NCBI GenBank assembly: GCA_913046215.1
Contig: CAJWRJ010000009.1
Coordinates: forward strand, 2,501 to 52,312
DNA length: 49,812 bases
Direction: 5' to 3'
DNA from: an uncultured Legionellales bacterium
Lineage (GTDB): Bacteria > Pseudomonadota > Gammaproteobacteria > Eutrophobiales > Eutrophobiaceae
The notes beneath the pieces were generated by a model. It saw only the letters and a list, made by a program, of their open reading frames with translations, searched no databases and was not told the DNA's origin. Below are positions 21,122 to 30,488 of this stretch, one piece after another; within the stretch, counting starts at the first letter, position 1, and each line of letters starts with the position of its first letter. Position numbers and translations under genes: made by a program.

Positions 21122-21895
21122 CTATGCAGCTAAGCCTTCTCTTCTCAGAATCTCTCCAGCCAGAGCTAAATACGCAACGGCACCACTAGAAGTCTTGTCA
21201 TACTTTAAAGCATTTAATCCATGACTTGGCGCCTCTGCCAACCTAACGTTACGTGGTATTATAGTTCGATAAACTTTTTCCCCAAAATGATCGATTAATT
21301 GGGCTGACACTTGAGTTGCAAGATTATTCCTTGGGTCATACATGGTTCTTAACAAGCCCTCGATTTTTAAATTCGAGTTCAGATGCTTACGTATTTTTTC
21401 AATCGTTTCTAATAAGCCTGTCAAACCCTCTAAAGCATAATACTCACACTGCATAGGAATCATCACAGAATTCGCGGCGACTAACGCATTCACGGTCAAC
21501 ATATTTAGGGATGGTGGACAGTCAATAAGGATAAAATCATAAACATCTCTTACTGTATCTAGGGTATTTCTCAATCTTATTTCTCTTGCTATTTCATCTA
21601 AAAGTCCAACTTCGGCGCCAGTTAGATCGGAATTACTTGGAACTAAATCATACTTACCATCCGTTGAGTCAATAATAACCTCATCAATAGAACTATCATT
21701 CATCAATAAATCATAACTTGAGACTTCGAGTTGCTGTTTTTCAACACCACTACCCATTGTTGCATTGCCTTGTGGATCAAGGTCTACAAGGAGGACTTTT
21801 CGCCCAGTTGCAGCTAGTGATGCAGCTAAATTAACACTGGTTGTTGTTTTTCCAACACCGCCCTTTTGATTGGCAACTGCAATAATCTTACCCAT
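21122..21895 (-). CDS. parA: Chromosome-partitioning ATPase ParA (Soj)
   Basis: MinD/ParA-type ATPase that drives movement of ParB-parS complexes over the nucleoid. It has 257 residues. The deviant Walker A KGGVGKTT is at residues 11-18, with the signature Lys K11 and the catalytic K16. LLVDLDPQGNATMGSG and FILIDCPPSLNMLTVNAL are the A' and B motifs. No N-terminal DNA-binding extension is present, so this is the chromosomal type. It is co-directional with rsmG upstream and parB downstream. Confidence 0.97.
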   Translation of the reverse strand: MGKIIAVANQKGGVGKTTTSVNLAASLAATGRKVLLVDLDPQGNATMGSGVEKQQLEVSSYDLLMNDSSIDEVIIDSTDGKYDLVPSNSDLTGAEVGLLDEIAREIRLRNTLDTVRDVYDFILIDCPPSLNMLTVNALVAANSVMIPMQCEYYALEGLTGLLETIEKIRKHLNSNLKIEGLLRTMYDPRNNLATQVSAQLIDHFGEKVYRTIIPRNVRLAEAPSHGLNALKYDKTSSGAVAYLALAGEILRREGLAA

Positions 21896-21973
21896 TTAAC
21901 CACCATAAAAATGTGTTTTTGAATTATATGCACTCTAACATATTGAACCTAATCTAACATATTATGATGCATT

Positions 21974-22594
21974 TCAATTCAAGCTTTTAATTCTTACAAG
22001 TTTTGGCTGTGACGCTAAGTCAGGATGCGATAAGTCAATAATCTGAGTTTGGAAATTATGTGATTGTAATAGTTTAATTTCGCGATCGATTGACTCGCCT
22101 TTCATAGCTAACAATTGATTTGAATTATTAATTAAATGCTCTGTTTCAATAATCATTCTATCTAATGGCGCAAATGCGCGACAAATTAGAGTATCAAAAG
22201 GCAACGTGGGCTTATATTCAATAACTTGAGATCTAACTATCTCAATATTCTCTATATGAAGTTTATATTTTAAGTGTTTTAAAAATCTTACCTTTTTTTG
22301 AGAACTATCCAATAATACCCATTTTTTCTCTGGTTGTGCTAATGCTAGAATTAGCCCCGGAATGCCGGCACCCGTTCCAATATCGAGACAATTTTTTCCT
22401 TCGATGTATGGCAAGACTAAAAGTGAATCAATAATGTGTCTGGAGAGTATTTCGTTTGGCTCTTTTACTGCTGTCAGATTGTATGCCTGATTCCATTCAT
22501 GCAATATTTCAATATAGGTAAAATATTTGTCGCACGGGTATTGTTGTGAACTTAAACCTAATTTATCAAATTCATCTTCTATAAAATTCGACAT
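21974..22594 (-). CDS. rsmG: 16S rRNA (guanine(527)-N(7))-methyltransferase
   Basis: SAM-dependent enzyme that methylates G527 of 16S rRNA; loss gives low-level streptomycin resistance in several bacteria. It has 206 residues from the ATG at 22592-22594; a TTG one codon upstream is less likely. AYNLTAVKEPNEILSRHIIDS and the SAM loop CLDIGTGAGIPGLILA are conserved, as is ICRAFAPLDRM. It starts 18 bases after mnmG, the usual gidA-gidB pair. Confidence 0.95.
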   Translation of the reverse strand: MSNFIEDEFDKLGLSSQQYPCDKYFTYIEILHEWNQAYNLTAVKEPNEILSRHIIDSLLVLPYIEGKNCLDIGTGAGIPGLILALAQPEKKWVLLDSSQKKVRFLKHLKYKLHIENIEIVRSQVIEYKPTLPFDTLICRAFAPLDRMIIETEHLINNSNQLLAMKGESIDREIKLLQSHNFQTQIIDLSHPDLASQPKLVRIKSLN

Positions 22595-22612
22595 CAATAC
22601 TTAAATAATTGA

Positions 22613-24508
22613 TCAGGCACTTCTTTTAAGTGAAAGCGACTGTCTCTTCAAATAAATACGCAAGAGTGATATTGCTGCTGGTGTTATTCCTTGAATTCGA
22701 GATGCTTGACCCAGACTCACTGGGTGAAATTCGGATAGCTTCTCTACTACTTCTTTTGATAAACCTCTAACCTTATCGTAATCCATATCTTTTGGTATGA
22801 CAGTTTCCTCATGTTGACGATTGCGTTCGACTTCCTCTTTCTGTCTTTTTATATACCCAGAATATTTTGCTTGAACCTCAACTTGTTCTGCTACTTTTGG
22901 CTCAATCTTTTCAAAATCAAAATTTGGTAATTTTTGAATATCCTTATAATTAAAATCTGGTCGTTTTAACAACTCAAAAAGACTGATATCTTTTTTTAAT
23001 GCTTTTCCAAAAAAATTCTCCGCTTCGTCTAATGGAAGTAGATTGGAGCCGATTTTTATTTCTTTTAATTGTTCAGATTCTTTTTCAATAGCGTCACGTT
23101 TTTGATTGAATAAGCTCCATCTTTCTTCGCTAATTAAACCGAACTTATAAGCAATCTCCGTCAAACGAAGATCTGCATTATCCTCGCGCAGCATCAAACG
23201 ATACTCTGCGCGACTTGTAAACATCCTGTATGGTTCATTTGCCCCCATAGTAATCAAATCATCTACCAATACACCGAGATAAGCCTCTTCACGTCTGGGA
23301 TACCAAGGGTCTCTACACTGAAAACGAAGGCCCGCATTTAAGCCAGCAAGTAAACCTTGCGAAGCTGCTTCTTCATAACCAGTTGTTCCGTTTATTTGCC
23401 CGGCAAAGAATAACCCTTCAATAAATTTTGTTTCAAGCCATGGATACAAATCACGGGGGTCAAAAAAATCATACTCAATTGCATAACCAGGGCGTGTTAC
23501 ATGAGAATTTTCGAAACCTTTAATTGAATGTATCATCTCAAGTTGAACTTCATAGGGTAATGATGTTGAGATGCCATTTGGATACACCTCTTTTGTATTT
23601 AAGCCCTCAGGCTCTACAAAAATTTGATGTGACTCCTTGTCTGCAAAGCGTAATACTTTATCTTCTATTGAAGGACAATAGCGCGGACCTTTACTTTCAA
23701 TGGACCCATTGTAAACAGGAGATTTCTCTATGGAATCACGAATGATCTGATGAGTTAAAGTATTTGTGTATGTTATATGGCAAGGTATCTGCTCGGGATG
23801 GTCACTAATATTTCCATTAAAAGAAAATACAGGTGTTGGATCGTCACCGTATTGAATACCACATTTTTTATAATCTATTGAGTTGCCATCAATACGTGGA
23901 GGAGTGCCGGTTTTTAATCTATCTACTTTAAATGGTAATTCTCTCAAACGTTTTGCTAATGTTGTTGAGGGTTTTTCTCCTGCTCTTCCACCTTGCTGCT
24001 GATCATTTCCAATAAAAATCTTACCGCCTAAAAATGTACCAACAGTCAAAATTATAGATGGAGCAAAGAACTTTAACCCAATCTTTGTAACAACTCCTCT
24101 AACTTTTTCTCCCTCAATCAATAAATCGTCAACAGATTGCTGAAAAATAAATAAGTTTTCTTGTTGTTCCAGAAAAGGTCGAATGACTCCCTTATATAGT
24201 GAGCGATCAATTTGTGCTCTGGTAGCTCGAACAGCGGGCCCCTTACTGGAATTTAGAATCCGAAAGTGTATGCCGCTCAAATCTGCTGCGTGAGCCATTA
24301 AACCACCCATTGCATCTATTTCTTTGACTAAGTGCCCTTTCCCAATCCCGCCAATAGCTGGGTTACATGACATTTGGCCTAAGGTATCAATACTATGAGT
24401 CAAAAGGAGTGTTCTAGCGCCCATTCTCGAGGATGCGAGCGCAGCTTCCGTGCCTGCATGACCGCCGCCTACAACAATTACATCAAATGTTTTTGTTTGT
24501 TCTTTCAT
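22613..24508 (-). CDS. mnmG: tRNA uridine-5-carboxymethylaminomethyl modification enzyme MnmG (GidA)
   Basis: FAD enzyme that, with MnmE, modifies the wobble uridine of several tRNAs. It has 631 residues, full length. The dinucleotide fold is [20 protein letters not shown] at residues 12-31. [22 protein letters not shown] and [12 protein letters not shown] follow, as do [12 protein letters not shown] and [20 protein letters not shown]. The C-terminal helical domain ending in [16 protein letters not shown] binds MnmE and tRNA. It heads the long minus-strand block and is divergent from the M20 peptidase gene. Confidence 0.97.
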   Translation of the reverse strand: MKEQTKTFDVIVVGGGHAGTEAALASSRMGARTLLLTHSIDTLGQMSCNPAIGGIGKGHLVKEIDAMGGLMAHAADLSGIHFRILNSSKGPAVRATRAQIDRSLYKGVIRPFLEQQENLFIFQQSVDDLLIEGEKVRGVVTKIGLKFFAPSIILTVGTFLGGKIFIGNDQQQGGRAGEKPSTTLAKRLRELPFKVDRLKTGTPPRIDGNSIDYKKCGIQYGDDPTPVFSFNGNISDHPEQIPCHITYTNTLTHQIIRDSIEKSPVYNGSIESKGPRYCPSIEDKVLRFADKESHQIFVEPEGLNTKEVYPNGISTSLPYEVQLEMIHSIKGFENSHVTRPGYAIEYDFFDPRDLYPWLETKFIEGLFFAGQINGTTGYEEAASQGLLAGLNAGLRFQCRDPWYPRREEAYLGVLVDDLITMGANEPYRMFTSRAEYRLMLREDNADLRLTEIAYKFGLISEERWSLFNQKRDAIEKESEQLKEIKIGSNLLPLDEAENFFGKALKKDISLFELLKRPDFNYKDIQKLPNFDFEKIEPKVAEQVEVQAKYSGYIKRQKEEVERNRQHEETVIPKDMDYDKVRGLSKEVVEKLSEFHPVSLGQASRIQGITPAAISLLRIYLKRQSLSLKRSA

Positions 24509-24541
24509 AACGCGGCATATTCTAGCTATTAAGTACTAAAA

Positions 24542-24600
24542 TGTAAGTTAAAATAATAAAAAAATTGATATTACTCACTAATTAGACTAAGTAACTTACA
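24542..24600. repeat. 9-bp perfect inverted repeat in the mnmG / M20 intergenic region
   Basis: TGTAAGTTA (24542-24550) and TAACTTACA (24592-24600) are exact inverted copies, 41 bases apart, within the 122-base divergent gap. The arms could be half-sites of a regulator acting on both genes or could pair as a hairpin. No T-run follows, so a terminator is unlikely. Function unknown. Confidence 0.5.
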
Positions 24601-24630
24601 AATAGTATGGTTAATCAATAAAATTTACCT

Positions 24631-26052
24631 ATGGACAAAGATTCAGCAATAAAGTTAACCAATGAAGAATGGGAAAGCTCCATTGTCCCAGAACTGATTG
24701 AATACATAAAAATACCAAATAAATCTCCTGCATTCGATCCCAACTGGAATAAGAATGGGTATATGGAAAAAGTTGTTGAGCAATTTGCTGCTTGGTGTCG
24801 AAATCAAGATATAAAAGGAATGAGGCTAGATGTAATTCGACTACCAGAACGTACGCCTCTTATCTACATAGACATTCCAGGTGATATTGAAAATACAGTT
24901 TTATTGTACGGTCATTTAGATAAACAACCAGAAATGAGTGGATGGGCAAAAGGTTTCGGTCCGTGGAAGCCTGTTTTAAAAAACAATAAACTCTATGGTC
25001 GTGGTGGCGCAGATGATGGATATGCAATATTTACTTCTCTCTTAGCTATTAAAATTCTAGAAGCGCAAAATATACCAAGAGCACGCTGTGTAGTAATCAT
25101 AGAAGCATGTGAAGAAAGCGGTAGTTACGATCTACCTTTTTATATTGATCATCTAAAAGATAAACTTGGAAAACCTGAATTAGTTATTTGTTTGGACTCA
25201 GGTTGTGGTAATTACGACCAATTGTGGTCAACTACATCGCTTAGAGGATTAGTTGGTGGAGAATTAAAAATCGAGGTGCTAGATGAGGGTATCCACTCGG
25301 GTGATGCTAGCGGAATTGTCCCTTCCAGCTTTCGTTTACTAAGACAAATACTAGACCGAATAGAAGATCCAGTTTCAGGACAAATTCTTGTAAAGGATTG
25401 TTACGTAGAAATTCCAAAAAAACGTATCGAACAGGCGAAATTCGCTGCTGGTGTCTTAGGGAATGATATTTTTAATCGCTTTCCTTTGAAAGAAAACTCA
25501 AAACCAGTTAGTGAAGACCCTGTTGAATTAATATTGAATCGAAGTTGGAGGCCTGCTCTATCTTATTTAGGGGTCGGTGGCCTACCAGAAATTAGCGATG
25601 CTGGTAATGTGCTTAGGCCATTCACTTCCATTAAATTATCTATGCGATTACCGCCAACATCTAGTGCAAAAAAAGTAAGTAAAAAAATTAATGAAATATT
25701 AACCAAAAATCCACCTAATGGAGCAAAAGTTTCTTTTAAAACTGATTGGTCTGTTGACGGTTGGATGGCACCGGAAATTTCACCTTGGCTAGAAAAAGCA
25801 CTAAATAACGCATCTGAAAATTATTTTAAAAAACCAGCGGTATTAATGGGTGAAGGTTGGTCGATTCCGTTTATGGGAATGTTAGGTGAGAAATTTCCAG
25901 ATGCGCAATTTTTAATCACTGGTGTATTGGGGCCAGGTTCTAATGCGCATGGTCCCAACGAATTTCTTCACATCCCTGCTGCAAAAAAAATAACATGTTG
26001 TGTTGCTGAAATTATCTCTGAACATTATAAAATAAACAAAAAAATATCATGA
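24631..26052 (+). CDS. M20 family metallopeptidase (dipeptidase-like)
   Basis: Zinc-dependent exopeptidase or amidohydrolase of 473 residues; substrate unknown. Metal ligands and catalytic residues can be placed: H95 with D97 in YGHLDKQPEM, D128 in GRGGADDGYA, the general base E161 and ligand E162 in EACEESGS, D189 in VICLDSGCG, and H440 in GSNAHGPNEFLH. A dimerisation (lid) domain sits in the middle, from about 205 to 375. The size and SGWAKGFGPWKP pattern resemble the CNDP/dipeptidase branch rather than ArgE or DapE. No signal peptide is seen, so it is cytoplasmic. No good ribosome site precedes the ATG. Confidence 0.88.
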   Translation: MDKDSAIKLTNEEWESSIVPELIEYIKIPNKSPAFDPNWNKNGYMEKVVEQFAAWCRNQDIKGMRLDVIRLPERTPLIYIDIPGDIENTVLLYGHLDKQPEMSGWAKGFGPWKPVLKNNKLYGRGGADDGYAIFTSLLAIKILEAQNIPRARCVVIIEACEESGSYDLPFYIDHLKDKLGKPELVICLDSGCGNYDQLWSTTSLRGLVGGELKIEVLDEGIHSGDASGIVPSSFRLLRQILDRIEDPVSGQILVKDCYVEIPKKRIEQAKFAAGVLGNDIFNRFPLKENSKPVSEDPVELILNRSWRPALSYLGVGGLPEISDAGNVLRPFTSIKLSMRLPPTSSAKKVSKKINEILTKNPPNGAKVSFKTDWSVDGWMAPEISPWLEKALNNASENYFKKPAVLMGEGWSIPFMGMLGEKFPDAQFLITGVLGPGSNAHGPNEFLHIPAAKKITCCVAEIISEHYKINKKIS

Positions 26053-26080
26053 ATATAATAGAAAATATTTGAGGTAAAAA

Positions 26081-26950
26081 ATGGAAACTGGTTTTATAGG
26101 ATTGGGAGCAATGGGTAAATATATGGCTATAAATCTATCGAAAGCCGGATACCTAAAAACTGTTTTTAATAGAACTACAAAGAAAACAGAAATATTTAAA
26201 AAAGAATATAAATGCTTGGTGTCTAACTCGCCATCTGAATTAGCTACAAGATGTCGACTTATCATTATTAGTGTATCACGCGATCAAGATGTCCTTGATA
26301 TAGTGAAACAGCTAATAACTAAAATAAGCTCAAATAGTATTATCGTAGATACATCAACAACAAGTTCTAAAACAGCAAAGAAAGCAACAGACCTATTAAA
26401 AAAAGTAAACTCATATTTTCTTGATGCCCCAGTCTCAGGAGGTGTAGAGGGCGCTAAAAATGGGACGCTGGCGATGATGGTTGGTGGAGAAAAACAAGTT
26501 TTAAAAGAAGCTCGGCCTGTGTTGAATGTCATCGCTAAAAACATAGTGCATATTGGTCCAACCGGGTCAGGACAAGCAACAAAAGCAGTCAATCAAATCA
26601 TGGCTGCGGGCATGAACCAAGCAGTAACTGAGGCTTTAGCATTTGGAGAGGCTATGAATCTACCAATGGAAAAAGTTATAAAAATTGTTTCGACCGGTGC
26701 TGCTGGTAATTGGTTTCTTGATCATCGTGGAGAAACAATGCTATCGGGCAAATTTGAGCCAGGTTTCAAACTTAGTTTACACCAAAAAGACCTATCAATT
26801 TGCCAATCGATGGTGGGCTCCATTAGTGAAAATGCATTACCAATTATAGAAATGACCCTGATTCACTACAAAAAACTAATAGACGATGGTTATGGCGACG
26901 AGGATATATCTGCATTATTCCGTCTCAAACAAGCAAACTTAAAAAATTAA
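26081..26950 (+). CDS. Beta-hydroxyacid dehydrogenase, NAD(P)-dependent (3-hydroxyisobutyrate dehydrogenase family)
   Basis: Oxidoreductase of the HIBADH/GarR/GlxR family with 289 residues, the normal length. The nucleotide fold is GFIGLGAMGKYMAINLSKAG at residues 4-23. DAPVSGGVEGAKNGTLAMMV is the substrate-binding segment, and the catalytic lysine is K168 in GSGQATKAVNQI. The acidic or basic residues after the second strand (FNRTTKK) leave cofactor choice open, though Arg after Asn leans to NADP. Tartronate semialdehyde, 3-hydroxyisobutyrate or succinic semialdehyde are all possible. GAGGTAAAAA before the ATG is a strong ribosome site. The M20 gene precedes it by 28 bases, suggesting co-transcription. 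Confidence 0.9.
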   Translation: METGFIGLGAMGKYMAINLSKAGYLKTVFNRTTKKTEIFKKEYKCLVSNSPSELATRCRLIIISVSRDQDVLDIVKQLITKISSNSIIVDTSTTSSKTAKKATDLLKKVNSYFLDAPVSGGVEGAKNGTLAMMVGGEKQVLKEARPVLNVIAKNIVHIGPTGSGQATKAVNQIMAAGMNQAVTEALAFGEAMNLPMEKVIKIVSTGAAGNWFLDHRGETMLSGKFEPGFKLSLHQKDLSICQSMVGSISENALPIIEMTLIHYKKLIDDGYGDEDISALFRLKQANLKN

Positions 26951-26981
26951 ATTATTATTGATATTGTGGAACTCGGAAAAA

Positions 26982-27022
26982 AAAATAACGTCTATTTATA
27001 GGATTGACGATGCCGTTATTTT
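26982..27022 (+). terminator. Possible weak terminator or hairpin after the dehydrogenase gene
   Basis: AAAATAACG (26982-26990) and CGTTATTTT (27014-27022) form an exact 9-bp stem around a 23-base loop, 31 bases after the dehydrogenase stop. The stem is A/T rich and has no long T-run after it, so it would be weak. TTGACG inside the loop (27004-27009) could instead be a -35 for the ABC operon. Confidence 0.35.
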
Positions 27023-27142
27023 GTGCAAAATAGTGCGGTCGTAATTCGATGAGAATTTAGTGATTTAGAGCTAAATAATGATGAAAAATAATAATATAAA
27101 ATTATGTACATATAATGGATATCATGAACTTATAATAGAAAA

Positions 27143-27880
27143 ATGTCGCAAGCAATCAAAATAAAATCCCTATCAAAATCTTTTGGTCCAATTCACGCTG
27201 TACGTGATGTGTCATTCGACGTTGGCCATGGTGAAGTTTTAGGTTTCCTTGGACCAAATGGTGCAGGAAAATCAACAACTATGAAAATGATCACTGGCTT
27301 TCTGGAGCCAACAAGTGGGACAGTTGAAGTAGACGGTCATGATGTTTTAGAAGATGCCTTATCAGTCAAACGTTCAATAGGTTACCTGCCAGAGGGAGCT
27401 CCGGCATATGGAGAGATGACCGTTAGAAATTTCTTAAATTTTATAGCTGATATTAGAGAATTAAGAGGCTCGACACGCAATCAACGACTAAATGAAGTTA
27501 TAGAAACAATAAATATAGAAAATGTAATTGATCAAACAATAGAAACATTATCAAAGGGCTATAAACGCCGAGTAGGTTTAGCTCAAGCAATTTTACATGA
27601 TCCAAATATTTTGGTGCTTGATGAACCAACTGATGGGCTTGATCCAAACCAAAAGCATGAAGTTAGGAATTTAATTAAGAAAATGGCAAAAGAGAAAGCA
27701 ATAATCATTTCTACTCATATCCTAGAAGAAGTAGATGCTGTATGTACACGTGCAATTATTATTTCATCTGGCGAATTACTTTTTGACGGAACACCCGAGC
27801 AACTTATTGCAAAATCTGAACAAGGTGATATCGACCATGCTTTTCGCAACATAACCATGTCAAAAACTATAAAATCATGA
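27143..27880 (+). CDS. ABC transporter ATP-binding protein (GldA-like)
   Basis: ATPase of an ABC-2 type exporter, 245 residues. Walker A is GPNGAGKST near residue 38, the signature is LSKGYKRRVGLAQAI, Walker B is ILVLDEPTDGLDPNQ, and the switch histidine is in ISTHILEEV. It belongs with the GldA/NosF/multidrug-type ATPases. The permease gene overlaps it by four bases (ATGA), showing a tight operon. The cargo is unknown: Gld proteins act in gliding in Bacteroidota, but similar operons occur in many non-gliding proteobacteria. Confidence 0.9.
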   Translation: MSQAIKIKSLSKSFGPIHAVRDVSFDVGHGEVLGFLGPNGAGKSTTMKMITGFLEPTSGTVEVDGHDVLEDALSVKRSIGYLPEGAPAYGEMTVRNFLNFIADIRELRGSTRNQRLNEVIETINIENVIDQTIETLSKGYKRRVGLAQAILHDPNILVLDEPTDGLDPNQKHEVRNLIKKMAKEKAIIISTHILEEVDAVCTRAIIISSGELLFDGTPEQLIAKSEQGDIDHAFRNITMSKTIKS

Positions 27881-28611
27881 ACGGATTAATATCTATTTAT
27901 AAACGTGAATTAACCAGTTATTTTGTAACTCCTGTTGCTTATGTTTTTATCGTAATTTTTTTATTTATGACAGGCGTATTCACTTTTTATCTTGGTGCCT
28001 TTTACGAGAGTAATCAGGCTGATCTAGAACCCTTCTTTCGTTTTCATCCATGGCTTTATTTATTTTTAATACCAGCAATATCAATGCGACTATGGTCTGA
28101 TGAAAGAAAAAGCGGGAGTATTGAATTATTAATGACACTACCGGTATCAATTACCGATGCAGTTGTTGCTAAATATTTAGCTGCTTGGACTTTTACTGCA
28201 ATTGCCTTAATCCTAACTTTTCCTATGTGGATTACGGTTAACTATTTAGGAGAACCGGACAATGCAGTCATCTTGGCGAGTTACATAGGAAGCCTAATCA
28301 TGGCGGGCGGTTTTTTAGCAATTGGCTCTTGTATATCAGCCTTAACCAAAAGTCAGGTTATCTCTTTTGTTATAAGTGTAGTTATTTGCTTTATGTTTAT
28401 ACTGAGTGGATTTCCTATGGTTTTAGATCTTTTTGAAAGTTGGGCGCCACAAGCAGTTATCGATGCGATAGCATCTTTCAGTTTTCTCACGCATTTTACA
28501 TCCATAAAAAAAGGAGTAATAGATATGCGTGATGTTATCTATTTTAGTGCGCTTATAACCTTCTGGTTATATGTCAATGTAGTGATAGTTGAAAATAAGA
28601 AGGCAGATTAA
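27877..28611 (+). CDS. ABC-2 type permease (GldF-like)
   Basis: Membrane component of 244 residues with six predicted helices. It opens with YKRELTSYFVTPVAYVFIVIF, the typical start of this family, and has SMRLWSDERKSGSIELLMTLPV, the conserved cytoplasmic coupling helix region of ABC-2 permeases. The last helix ends in YVNVVIVENKKAD. It starts inside the stop of the ATPase gene, so translation is coupled, and the auxiliary protein follows after 3 bases. Confidence 0.9.
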   Translation: MNGLISIYKRELTSYFVTPVAYVFIVIFLFMTGVFTFYLGAFYESNQADLEPFFRFHPWLYLFLIPAISMRLWSDERKSGSIELLMTLPVSITDAVVAKYLAAWTFTAIALILTFPMWITVNYLGEPDNAVILASYIGSLIMAGGFLAIGSCISALTKSQVISFVISVVICFMFILSGFPMVLDLFESWAPQAVIDAIASFSFLTHFTSIKKGVIDMRDVIYFSALITFWLYVNVVIVENKKAD

Positions 28612-28614
28612 ATA

Positions 28615-30480
28615 ATGAAACACTCAATAAAGAATAGTGTAATTTCGGGAACAGGTCTACTGCTTGCTATCTCCTTATTCATTGCCACAATCATTCTTGC
28701 GAATACTGCCTTCACTACGTGGAGAATTGACTTAACTGAAAATAAATTATTCACATTATCAAAAGGAACAAAAAATATTCTGAATAATCTTGATGAGCCT
28801 GTGCAATTGGATTTTTATTTCTCGCAAAAGGCAATGAATGATTTTCCATTACTTGCAAATTATGGAGTTCGGGTCAGAGATATGTTGGAAGAATTCACCG
28901 CACATGCAAATGGTAAATTGATATTAAATATTATCGAACCAGAAACTTTTTCTGAAGCTGAAGATCAAGCTGTTGCCAGTGGACTGAGAACTGTATCCGT
29001 AAATGCAACAAGTGATAGAGTTTACTTCGGATTAGTAGGTGCAAATTCAACTGATGATGAAAAAGTCATTCCCTTCTTTCAATCGAATCGTGAATCTGCA
29101 CTTGAGTATGACCTGACTAAACTAGTCTATAATCTTGCATACCCTGATAAACGTGTTGTTGGTATTTATTCGCAACTTCCTATGATTAGTTCAAGAGGTG
29201 ATAAAACGACTGAAACCTGGACAATAATAAATGCGCTTAAAGAATTTTTTGAAGTAGTTAATCTCAATGAAAATATAGAAGCGCTAAATGAAAAAATCGA
29301 TGTTTTGATGTTGGTTCACCCAAAAAAAATAAAAAGAGAAAATCTATACATAATTGATCAATACCTTCTAAAAGGTGGTAAGGCTATTATTTTCCTCGAC
29401 CCTCTTGCTGAACAAGATAGAACGCAGCCAGATGCTACTACTCCAGATGTCATGCCCATCCTTTATTCATACTTAGATGAATTGTTAGAGAAATGGGGAA
29501 TTGAGATTGCAAAGGAAAAAATTGTCGCAGATATAAATGCTGCGATGCGTGTTCAAGCTAGTAGCCCTAGAGGGCCACAGGAAATTGACTATCTACCGTG
29601 GTTGAGGCTCACAGAAAAAAATTTCAATGTTGATGACTTTTCTACCAGCGAATTAAATCTAATACACATGGGAACAGTTGGGTCAATTGAAATTATCGAA
29701 GAAGAGAAACTGGAAATAACACCATTAATTGAAAGTTCAAAACAATCAACAAAATTAGAACGGGATCTAATTTTATTTCAACGCGATCCAACTGTAATTT
29801 TAAGTAACTTTAAATCAGATGATAAAAAACTACTTATAGCAGCACGTTTAAAAGGTCGTGCAGAAAGTGTTTTTTTAGAAGATCAGAAAAATAACGATGA
29901 GATAATTAAAGATGATAGTTTTGTTGATGAAGGTGATCTTAATGTTATCTTGGTCTCAGATACAGATATTCTTGCAGACCACTTTTGGATTCGTAAACAA
30001 GATATGCTTGGAGTGTCTGTACCACAACCGGTATCTAATAATGGAGATTTTGTAATAAATAGTATCGAAAATCTCTCGGGTAATACTGATTTAATTAGTC
30101 TTCGAGGTCGTGGAAAATATTCCCGTCCGTTCCTGAAAGTTGAAACTATTCGAAAGCAGGCTGAATCAAAATTTCGGGAAAGAGAAAAAGAATTACAAGT
30201 AGCTCTACAAGAAACTGAAAAAAAGATACAACAACTACAACAAGAGCAAGGTAACGAAAAATCTTATTTATTAAATAATAAACTAACTGCTGAAATTGAT
30301 AAATTTAGAAATGAGCGTCTAGCAACCAGAAAAGAATTACGAAGCGTTCAGCATGACCTAAGAAAGAATATAGAAAAACTGGGGTCACAACTTCGATTCA
30401 TTAACATAGGATTAATTCCTTTATTAATAACCGTACTTGCCCTTCTGATTGGAATTTACAGAGCTAACAGAAGAATATAA
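28615..30480 (+). CDS. GldG-like ABC auxiliary protein with DUF4350/ABC_transp_aux fold
   Basis: Protein of 621 residues of unknown exact function. A membrane helix lies at about residues 13-34, a large periplasmic region follows, and a second helix lies near 595-615. TWRIDLTENKLFTLSKGTKNIL near the first helix is the standard opening of GldG-type proteins. The region before the last helix (about 520-590) is a highly charged coiled coil. VGIYSQLPMIS and GGKAIIFLDPLAEQD fit the ABC_transp_aux domain. It sits between the permease and the DUF4340 gene and probably forms the extracytoplasmic part of the complex. Confidence 0.85.
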   Translation: MKHSIKNSVISGTGLLLAISLFIATIILANTAFTTWRIDLTENKLFTLSKGTKNILNNLDEPVQLDFYFSQKAMNDFPLLANYGVRVRDMLEEFTAHANGKLILNIIEPETFSEAEDQAVASGLRTVSVNATSDRVYFGLVGANSTDDEKVIPFFQSNRESALEYDLTKLVYNLAYPDKRVVGIYSQLPMISSRGDKTTETWTIINALKEFFEVVNLNENIEALNEKIDVLMLVHPKKIKRENLYIIDQYLLKGGKAIIFLDPLAEQDRTQPDATTPDVMPILYSYLDELLEKWGIEIAKEKIVADINAAMRVQASSPRGPQEIDYLPWLRLTEKNFNVDDFSTSELNLIHMGTVGSIEIIEEEKLEITPLIESSKQSTKLERDLILFQRDPTVILSNFKSDDKKLLIAARLKGRAESVFLEDQKNNDEIIKDDSFVDEGDLNVILVSDTDILADHFWIRKQDMLGVSVPQPVSNNGDFVINSIENLSGNTDLISLRGRGKYSRPFLKVETIRKQAESKFREREKELQVALQETEKKIQQLQQEQGNEKSYLLNNKLTAEIDKFRNERLATRKELRSVQHDLRKNIEKLGSQLRFINIGLIPLLITVLALLIGIYRANRRI

Positions 30481-30488
30481 AACTACTC

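Noticed and set aside
24509-24630. Replication origin next to mnmG
   Set aside because: The gene order is origin-side in gammaproteobacteria, but this gap is only 122 bases and no DnaA-box cluster or parS site was seen by eye.
27078-27164. A 28-codon open frame (MMKNNNIKLC...) overlapping the start of the GldA-like gene
   Set aside because: Low-complexity start, no convincing ribosome site, and it overlaps a certain gene in another frame. Likely random.
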